In this document: positions 57,725 through 64,000 of the stretch, one piece after another
Numbering within the stretch: the first letter of the stretch is position 1
Layout of the letters: each line of letters starts with the position of its first letter
NCBI GenBank assembly: GCA_032433765.1
Contig: JAVIAB010000049.1
Span: forward strand, 24,610,147-24,674,146
From: Megaustenia siamemsis
Taxonomy: Eukaryota > Mollusca > Gastropoda > Stylommatophora > Ariophantidae
Reading direction: 5' to 3'
DNA: 64,000 bases
Program-made: the position numbers and the translations under genes
Notes under the pieces: generated by a model
What the model was told of the DNA's origin: nothing
What the model saw: the letters and a program-made list of their open reading frames with translations, nothing else
Database searches by the model: none

Positions 57725-58310
57725 TGCCATTTCGGTTGGCGTAGACAATCATGTCCTTCCACAATCTTCTATCTACAGTGCATCGTATCAGTTCTGTTGA
57801 CTGTTTTCCATGCCATGACACCAAGCTATCCAGTATTTTCTCTCTTTGTCGTCCGCGATCTCTCTTTCCTTTTATTTTGCCAGTTGTAACCAAGTATTCC
57901 AACTTTCCTCTTCTCATGATGTGCCCGAAAAATGTTGATTGTTTCTTTTCTAATGTTTTTTTCGGAGTTCTCTTTTTGTGTTGGCCTCTTTGAGAATTTC
58001 CTCATTGGTCTTTTTAGCTGTCCAGGGAACTTTCAACACTCTTCTGAGAAATCCATCTAATCGTCTTTTCATTTGTTTGTCTACTGTCCATGATTCGCTT
58101 CCATGGGTCATAATTGGTTCTATATAGCACCAATGCACTCTCTTTCTCATTTTTATTGACATAGATTTGTTGCATAAGATATTTTTCATTTTCTGAAATG
58201 CTATTTTGTCCTGAGCTATTCAGTTTTTTTATTTCTGTGGTGCATCTTCCATCTGATGTTATTATTGTGCCCAAGTATTGGACGCGTTGCACTTGTTTCA
58301 GATTTGTCCT
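57725..58310 (-). mobile_element. LINE family A2, RT C-terminal fragment
   Basis: Minus-strand frames: VQYLGTIITSDGRCTTEIKK, CYIEPIMTHGSESWTVDKQM, VLKVPWTAKKTNEEIL, MRRGKLEYLVTTGKIKGKRD and RLWKDMIVYANRNGT-stop at 57725. Only a few frameshifts separate them. It is the best A2 copy in the window but lacks the RT core. Confidence 0.88.
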
Positions 58311-58601
58311 GTTAAGAATAAGCTATAAATATTTGTAATAAAACCACATGATGATTTTAGCCTAGCCTGAAATCATACAATGTGCTATATTGTTTTTCAT
58401 GAAAGCACAAATGAGCTACACATTTTCTTTTCAAGAAATCAAACAATAAAGAAGATTTGCTTGTTTGTATTTCTTACCTTTTTTTTTTTTTATTTTTTTT
58501 GAAGTAATAAATCTCACAAATAGTAACCTTTTTAAAACAATGAAACTACAAAATGAAGGACATTTTTTTTAGAAAATAAAAACTGCAATGAGCTCATCAT
58601 T

Positions 58602-59390
58602 GTCAAGTGCCATGCCTTCTGGCGTAGGTGATCATGTCTCTCCACAACTCACTATCTCGACAGTTATTTATCATTTCTGTTGCTGACCTTCTCATCATCA
58701 TCAAGTGCCATGCCTTCTGGCGTAGGTGATCATGTCTCTCCACAACTCACTATCTCGACAGTTATTTATCATTTCTGTTGCTGACCTTCTCATCATCATC
58801 AAGTGCCATGCCTTCTGGCGTAGGTGATCATGTCTCTCCACAACTCACTATCTCGACAGTTATTTATCATTTCTGTTGCTGACCTTCTCATCATCATCAA
58901 GTGCCATGCCTTCTGGCGTAGGTGATCATGTCTCTCCACAACTCACTATCTCGACAGTTATTTATCATTTCTTTTGTTGTTGACCTTCTCGCCATCATCA
59001 AGTGCCATGCCTGCTGGCGTAGGTGATCATGTCTCTCCACAACTCACTATCTCGACAGTTATTTATCATTTCTTTTGTTGTTGACCTTCTCGCCATCATC
59101 AAGTGCCATGCCTTCTGGCATAGGTGATCATGTCTCTCCACAACTCACTATCTCGATAGTTATTTATCATTTCTGTTGTTGCTGACTTTCTCATCATCAT
59201 CAAGTGCCAAGCCTACTGGCGTAGGTGATCATGTCTCTCCACAACTCACTATCTTGACAGTTATTTATCATTTCTGTTATTATTGACCTTCTCATCATCA
59301 TCAAGTGCAATGCCTGCTGGCGTAGGTGATCATATCTCTCGACAACTCACTATCTCGACAGTTATTTATCATTTCTGTTATTATTATACT
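58602..59390 (-). repeat. 98-bp tandem array made of the LINE A 3' terminus
   Basis: About eight copies of a unit of about 98 bp. Each is the minus-strand LINE A end (INNCRDSELWRDMITYARRH and GT) plus TGATGATGA and a few codons (EGQQQ-like) leading into the next copy. The first units are very similar; the last carry TTATTATT insertions. The unit junction lies in the TGA tail. Confidence 0.92.
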
Positions 59391-59401
59391 TTCTCATCAT
59401 C

Positions 59402-60490
59402 ATCACTGAGTGCCGTCTCCACAACGAAGGTTGGCTACCATGGAGCGCCACTATGTTCTGTCACTTCCTTTGATGGTGCAGGCTTTCATTGGCTGACTTG
59501 TCCGTCTTTTGATGTTACTTGTACATGTTATTCTTGGTCTGCCTCTGCCTCTTTTACCTTGTATTTTCCCCTCCAGGATTACTTTTAGTAGGCTGCTGTG
59601 TCTTTTAACATGGCCCAAAAATGTCATTTGTCTTGTTTGAATTGTGTTTAGTAGTTCTCTATTAATTTCTTGTTTTAAGACTTCATCGTTTGTTTTCTTT
59701 TCTTTCCATTCAATTCTTCCTATTCTTCTATATATCCACATTTCAAAGGTTTCAATTTTGTGTTTTGTTTTCTTGTTCAATGCCCCTGTTTCTGTACCAT
59801 ACAATAATGTTGAGAAGATATAACATTTTGCTATTCTTGGTTTTAGCCCTGGTGTTATTTCTTTTGATGTTAGTATATTTTTCATGGCATTAAAATTACT
59901 TTTTGCCATTCCTATTCTTTTATTTATTTCAGTTGTACATTTTCCATCATTGGTTATAGTATGCCCAAGGTAGTTGTAGTTCTGAACTGTCTCCAGGTCT
60001 ATTCCTTCAATTTTGATATCCACTTGTAGGTTTTGAGTATTTTCTTTGTTGATGATCATAGTTTTAGTCTTTTTGATATTCATATCCAATCCATATTTTT
60101 TGCTTGTCATGTTTATTTCATTATGTAATTGTTGTAGATCTTTAAGATTTTCTGCTAGTAGTACAGTATCATCAGCATATCTTAGGTTGTTGATTATCTT
60201 TCCATTAATGTTTAGGCGTGGGATCTCTGTGACGTTTTTAAAGATTTGCTCAGTGTATAGATTGAACAAGCTTGGTGATAGGATGCATCCTTGTCTTACT
60301 CCTCTTTTTATATCAATGGGTGTAGAGTTCTCTTTGTTATATTTTATTATTGCTGTTTGCTCCCAGTACAAATTACATATTAGTTGTATGTCTGTGTCAT
60401 CTAGATGTATATCCTTTAGGCAATCCATAAGTTATTTATGGTGTATTCTAACACAAGCTTTGGTGTAGTCTATGAAGCAGGCATATATTT
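59402..60490 (-). mobile_element. LINE family B with intact RT reading frame
   Basis: A 5'-truncated copy whose minus-strand frame 59451-60428 is open for 325 codons. RGVRQGCILSPSLFNLY (motif B) is at residues 42-58, NLRYADDTVLLAE (motif C, YADD 84-87) at 81-93, YNYLGHTITNDGKCTTEINK follows, then LLYGTETGALNKK, FEMWIYRRIGRIEW, FLGHVKRHSSLLKVILEG and KIQGKRGRGRPRITC. Motif A ([10 protein letters not shown]) lies just upstream beyond an in-frame TAA. There is no endonuclease, so it is not autonomous. Relatively few mutations suggest it is among the younger copies here. Confidence 0.92.
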
Positions 60491-60492
60491 TT

Positions 60493-60830
60493 ACCTTCTG
60501 TCAACCCATTCTCTTAAGCTGTCTGGTATCTTTCCTTTTTGCTTATTCTCATTAGAAGGCCAAAAAAAAAATTAAAAAGATGATTATTTCTTCTTAATAT
60601 TGGAAATTAGCTCCCTTTTTGCTATGGCCTCTTTCAAAACATTTTCATTACTCTTCTTAGCCGTCTATGGTATTCTCAACATTCTTCTGTAAAACAAAAT
60701 TTCTACAGCTTTCAATGATTTTCTTGTCTGTTGTCCTATTGTCCATGATTCACATTAGTATGTTAAGACTGGCTCTAAGTAACATTTGAGAACTCTTTTT
60801 TTCTTTGTTTTTATTATCAAAACTCTCTGA
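60493..60830 (-). mobile_element. LINE family A fragment, interrupted by LINE B
   Basis: Reverse complement of the A-family segment from KCYLEPVLTY-like through ESWTIGQQTRKSLKAVE, RMLRIP-TAKKSNENVLKEA and REN-LISNIKKK to the QIPDSLREWV codons. The missing 3' end lies on the far side of the LINE B insertion and is what was amplified at 58.6-59.4 kb. Confidence 0.82.
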
Positions 60831-60839
60831 GCAAAATTT

Positions 60840-61205
60840 TTTAAAATGAAATCACACAATGAGCTACATTATCTTGGATGAAATCACACAATGAGTTACA
60901 TTATCTTGGATGAAATCACACAATGAGCTACATTATCTTGGATGAAATCACACAATAAGTTACATTATCTGGATGGAATCACACAATGAGCTACATTATC
61001 TTGGATGAAATCACACAATAAGTTACATTATCTTGGATGAAATCACACAATGAGCTACATTATCTTGGATGAAATCACACAATGAGTTACATTATCTTGG
61101 ATGAAATCACACAATGAGCTACATTATCTTGGATGAAATCACACAATAAGTTACATTATCTTGGATGGAATCACACAATGAGCTACATTATCTTGGATGG
61201 AATCC
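60840..61205. repeat. 32-bp minisatellite
   Basis: About 12 copies of a 32-bp unit (AAATCACACAATGAGCTACA, TTATCTTGGATG). AGCTAC and AGTTAC units tend to alternate. Confidence 0.93.
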
Positions 61206-61289
61206 AACACATTGTAAGTAATGATTTAAAAATCACTTTACGAAGAAATGCTGCCCTCAAATATGAATCCATGAGCAACATAACTGGCC

Positions 61290-61920
61290 TAAAAGCGTCA
61301 CATTTATTTTGAAGCTGATATCAACATCACATTTATCTTTTGGATTATACCAATGTCCATTTTTCTTTGTGAATGATACCAATGTCACATTTATCTTTGT
61401 GGATGATATCAATGTCACATTTATCTTTGTGAATGATATCAATGTCACATTTATCTCTGTGGATGATATCAATGCCACATTGCTTGCTTGCTTGCGTTCG
61501 CCCGATGACTAAAGTATTCTAGAGTATTCTAGTAGACTACAGAATTACTCTTCATCATCTGTCCTTAAAAGGATGTTAAGTGGGTGTGTCTGCGTTGTGT
61601 TGTGGTTTACAGTATAACTGTGATATTTGCGCCTTTCGGTCCAACACATCCGACTTCAGCACGAATACCACATGTATCTTTGTGGGTGATATCAATGTCA
61701 CATTTATCTTTGTGGATGATATCAATGTCACAGTTGTCTTTGTGGATGATATCAATGTCACATTTATCTTTGTGGATGATATCAATGTCACATTTATCTT
61801 TGTGGATGATATCAATGTCACATTTATCTTTGTGGATGATATCAATGTCACATTTATCTTTGTGGATGATATCAATGTCACATTTATCTTTGTGAATGAT
61901 GTCAGTGTCAGATTTATCTT
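61290..61920. repeat. 30-bp minisatellite, interrupted by a retroposon
   Basis: About 15 copies of a 30-bp unit (GGATGATATCAATGTCACAT, TTATCTTTGT). The unit is 10 codons, so both strands carry 10-residue periodic frames. It is interrupted at 61482-61670. Confidence 0.93.
61482..61670 (-). mobile_element. (GCAA)n-tailed retroposon, 5'-truncated, minus strand
   Basis: This matches the reverse complement of the 3' half of 41868-42215: TTGCTTGCTTGCGTTCGCCC, GTCTGCGTTGTGTTGTGGTT, ATTTGCGCCTTTCGG. It has a small internal insertion (AGTATTCTAG repeats) and ends near GACTTCAGCACG. Confidence 0.82.
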
Positions 61921-62103
61921 TGAAAACAATTTAAACGTTTCCCTGAAATCACACAAACACACATAATAATTAAGCTGCCAGCTGAAATCACTCAACCCAC
62001 ATTAAGCGAACCTTCTTTCGCATCATGGACACATACACACACACGCACCAACTTCAAGAGGAAACATTCTCGAACCACACACACCAAGAGAGCAAATCCA
62101 AGC
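61921..62103 (-). other. Likely 3'-UTR side of the 62.1-kb exon
   Basis: Single-copy sequence directly downstream (minus strand) of the stop codon at 62104. It has a short CA-rich stretch. No polyadenylation signal could be fixed. Confidence 0.4.
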
Positions 62104-62476
62104 TGATCATTTGTCGCTAGATTCAAAACCGTAACTGTCCAGCTTTATCCCAAGGGTCTCAAAGTCCATGGACAAGACTTCCTCTTCCGGTTGTAGATCA
62201 TGCTCGCTATAGAGCTGTCTCATAGCGTTGTTGGTGGTCTCGTCCTCAAACTGAGACTTGGCAAATACCTCGTCGTAGAAGTACTCTTCCTTGCCCTCGT
62301 GGGAATCACCGGGGTCGTCAAGGTCTTCGATTGTAAACAGGTCATCATCATGTGCTTTCTTTGGTCTTACCGTGGTCTCCATTTCGTCTTGATCTGCCAG
62401 AGCTCTTCTGCTACTGGAGATTGAAGATTTCCTGGAGCGCTTCATTGATTTCCAACATGACAGATTATTCAGCTTT
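62104..62476 (-). CDS. Predicted terminal exon, basic then acidic tail, unknown gene
   Basis: A minus-strand frame entering through a good acceptor (TTTTTATGATTTCAG, AG at 62477-62478) and ending TGA at 62104. The first in-frame residues are KLNNLSCWKSMKRSRKSSIS. The Lys/Arg/Ser cluster is followed by an acidic region rich in Asp and Glu (LFTIEDLDDPGDSHEGKEEY) and the C-terminus LGIKLDSYGFESSDK. An internal Met could start a 112-aa protein, but the frame continues upstream to the splice site, so I read it as the last exon. The composition fits a phosphorylatable cytoplasmic tail. The family is not recognised. Confidence 0.55.
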
Positions 62477-62489
62477 CTGAAATCATAAA

Positions 62490-62968
62490 AAGGAGAGCTG
62501 ACGTTTCATTTATTACTGATTTGGTAAACGAAAAGTCGACGTTTCATTTATTACTGATTTGGTAAACGAAAAGTCGACGTTTCATTTATTACTGATTTGG
62601 TTAACGAAAAGTCGATGTTTCATTTATTACTGATTTGGTTAACGAAAAGTCGACGTTTCATTTATTACTGATTTGGTAAACGAAAAGTCGATGTTTCATT
62701 TATTACTGATTTGGTAAACGAAAAGTCGATGTTTCATTTATTACTGATTTGGTAAACGAAAAGTCGATGTTTCATTTATTACTGATTTGGTTAACGAAAA
62801 GTCGACATTTCATTTATTACTGATTTGGTTAACGAAAAGTCGACGTTTGATTTATTACTGATTTGGTTAACGAAGTCGACCTTTCATTTATTACTGATTT
62901 GGTTAACGAAAAGTCGACGTTTCATTTATCACTGAGTTAGTTAAAAGCGAGTTAGTATTTCATTTATG
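62490..62968. repeat. 38-bp minisatellite
   Basis: About 12 copies of a 38-bp unit (TTTCATTTATTACTGATTTG, GTTAACGAAAAGTCGACG), lying in the presumed intron just upstream of the 62.1-kb exon. Confidence 0.94.
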
Positions 62969-62981
62969 CATTTGGAGTCTT

Positions 62982-63239
62982 GGGAGCAGCGATAGCTCAG
63001 TGGTTAGTGAACTTGACTACAAAGGACAAGGGGTAGGGTTCGCTCCCAACCGACGGCTTCCGAATTCACCCAGCCTTAAATGGGTACCGGACTTTTTTTC
63101 TGAGAAAGTAAAGCAGCGCGGGCGTAATACCGACCACATTACGCCAAAAAATCATGTGCTGAAGGTCTGTAAAATATAGGGTCACTAACACCATATTTCC
63201 CTATACGCCACTTGGCGTGACGGGGCTACTTTACTTTTT
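62982..63239 (+). mobile_element. tRNA-derived SINE, monomeric, with exact target-site duplication
   Basis: 258 bp: GGGAGCAGCGATAGCTCAGT start, a slightly altered B box (GGTTCGCTCCC), then the body and a CTTTACTTTTT end. The 12-bp ATTTGGAGTCTT is at 62970-62981 and 63240-63251. Confidence 0.94.
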
Positions 63240-63251
63240 ATTTGGAGTCTT

Positions 63252-64000
63252 AACAGATCATGATGTCTGTGGTTTGGTAAAATATTAGTGTCTTATGCTG
63301 GATGTTTTTTTTTTGTTGAACAGCTTCTCTCGTGGCTGAATCTGTCAATAGGTTGATTCAACCGCAAAATGAACAGGATATATTTGTGGTGCCTAATCGT
63401 GTCTCTCTCCTGTGTCTTTTGTCTTCTGGCTGATACCAGCACTGTATCAAATGTCGCTGTGTCACTTTTTTATTTTTGTTCTCCATGTGCTACGATCTGG
63501 GTGTCCGGTTAGCGCAATCGATAGGCGGTTGGCTTACCACGGCAACAGCCGGGGTTCGTACCCTGGCGAGGACACCTGGGTTTTTACTAATTCCCTAAAA
63601 ATTAGTGGGAGCCGCGATAGCTCAGTGGTTAGTGAACTGGACTACTACGGACAAGGGGTAGGGTTCGATCTCAACCGACGGCTCCGGGTTCACCCAGCCT
63701 TATATGGGTACCGGATTTTTTCTGGGAAAGTAAAGCAGCACGGGCGTAATACCGACCACATTACCCCAAAAATCATGTGCTGAAGGTCTGTAAAATATAA
63801 GGTCACTAACACCATATTTCCCTATACGCCACTTGGCGTGACGGGGGGTACTTTACTTTACTTACTTATGTGCTACGATCTGCAGCCAACTTTTCCCCAG
63901 TTTGTTTCACTGATAGAAAATTCCCTCAAGGAAGCCCTGCAAACATCCTTATATCTCAGCACTGGTCTGTCCTTTGGTCTCTTTCTGTCCTGAAGTTCGC
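63252..64000 (-). mobile_element. LINE family F C-terminus, split by a dimeric SINE
   Basis: From the right edge, the minus strand reads ELQDRKRPKDRPVLRYKDVC, RASLREFSISETNWGK and AADRSTWRTKIKK, then shifted VTQRHLIQCW, TNISCSFCG and FSHERSCSTKKKHPA. The C-x2-C ... H-x4-C layout near the end is a C-terminal knuckle as in several LINE families. It continues past the window. The SINE at 63500-63867 splits it. Confidence 0.78.
63500..63867 (+). mobile_element. Full-length dimeric tRNA-derived SINE
   Basis: 368 bp. Module 1 (63500-63576) has a perfect 7-bp acceptor stem GGTGTCC/GGACACC, an A-box-like TTAGCGCAATCGATAGGCG and a GGGTTCGTACCC B box. A linker with a small hairpin (ACTAATT/AATTAGT) follows. 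Module 2 (63608-63685) has a perfect GGAGCCG/CGGCTCC stem, TAGCTCAGTGG and GGTTCGATC. The body lies between AGTAAAG and CTTTACT inverted ends and contains the hairpin ACGCCACTTGGCGT. The exact 15-bp target-site duplication ATGTGCTACGATCTG is at 63485-63499 and 63868-63882. Confidence 0.95.

Noticed and set aside
61576..61995. 10-residue repeat protein (INVTLISSTK / INVTFIFVDD)
   Set aside because: A product of a 30-bp minisatellite, interrupted by a retroposon.
63369..63498. A plus-strand ATG with a signal-peptide-like start (MNRIYLWCLIVSLSCVF)
   Set aside because: The opposite strand is the LINE F C-terminus (SCSFCG, FSHERSC, KKKHPA). The hydrophobic peptide is its antisense shadow.
63608..63685. 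Functional tRNA gene
   Set aside because: It is the second module of a SINE flanked by target-site duplications, present in five diverged copies in the window.

Overview
This window is eukaryotic nuclear DNA from a large, repeat-rich invertebrate genome. There are GT-AG style exons, tRNA-derived SINEs, many 5'-truncated LINEs and no bacterial gene organisation. I favour a mollusc, probably a gastropod. That rests on the general LINE/SINE flavour and on an invertebrate-type cytosolic sulfotransferase; it is an inference, not something the sequence proves.

Layout. Roughly half of the 64 kb is tandem repeat: more than 25 distinct minisatellite or microsatellite blocks with units of 14 to 98 bp. 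Most of the rest is retrotransposon debris. I separate LINE families by the protein at their 3' ends. A and A2 end HGT followed by (TGA)n. B ends near CGDGTR plus (TGA)n. C is the 33.4-34.2 kb copy. D is I-clade-like with an RNase H domain. E and E2 end near VEDLCSTGS or as a divergent relative. F has a Cys-rich C-terminal knuckle. There are also a tRNA-derived SINE in monomeric and dimeric forms and unclassified retroposons with (GA)n, (GATA)n or (GCAA)n tails. Many insertions are nested, and several have target-site duplications that can be read directly.

Host genes are few. (1) A complete 352-aa cytosolic sulfotransferase lies on the minus strand (11573-12631); its last 31 residues come from a segment that recurs elsewhere in the window. 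(2) Two predicted minus-strand exons (50674-50747 and 49103-49952) encode part of an extracellular Cys-rich protein with two homologous modules. (3) A predicted terminal exon lies on the minus strand (62104-62476). (4) A weak Ig-like exon candidate lies near 55850-56007 on the plus strand. The LINE B copy at 59402-60490 keeps the longest intact reverse-transcriptase reading frame (325 aa).

The most interesting pattern is mechanistic. At least three tandem arrays (3.9-4.95, 21.5-22.7 and 58.6-59.4 kb) are amplified pieces of LINE coding sequence. Other arrays show higher-order duplications of about 1 kb or more, and one 249-bp duplication copied an already inserted retroposon. The window looks like a place where retrotransposition and tandem amplification feed each other. 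I saw no CRISPR array, rRNA gene or functional tRNA gene.
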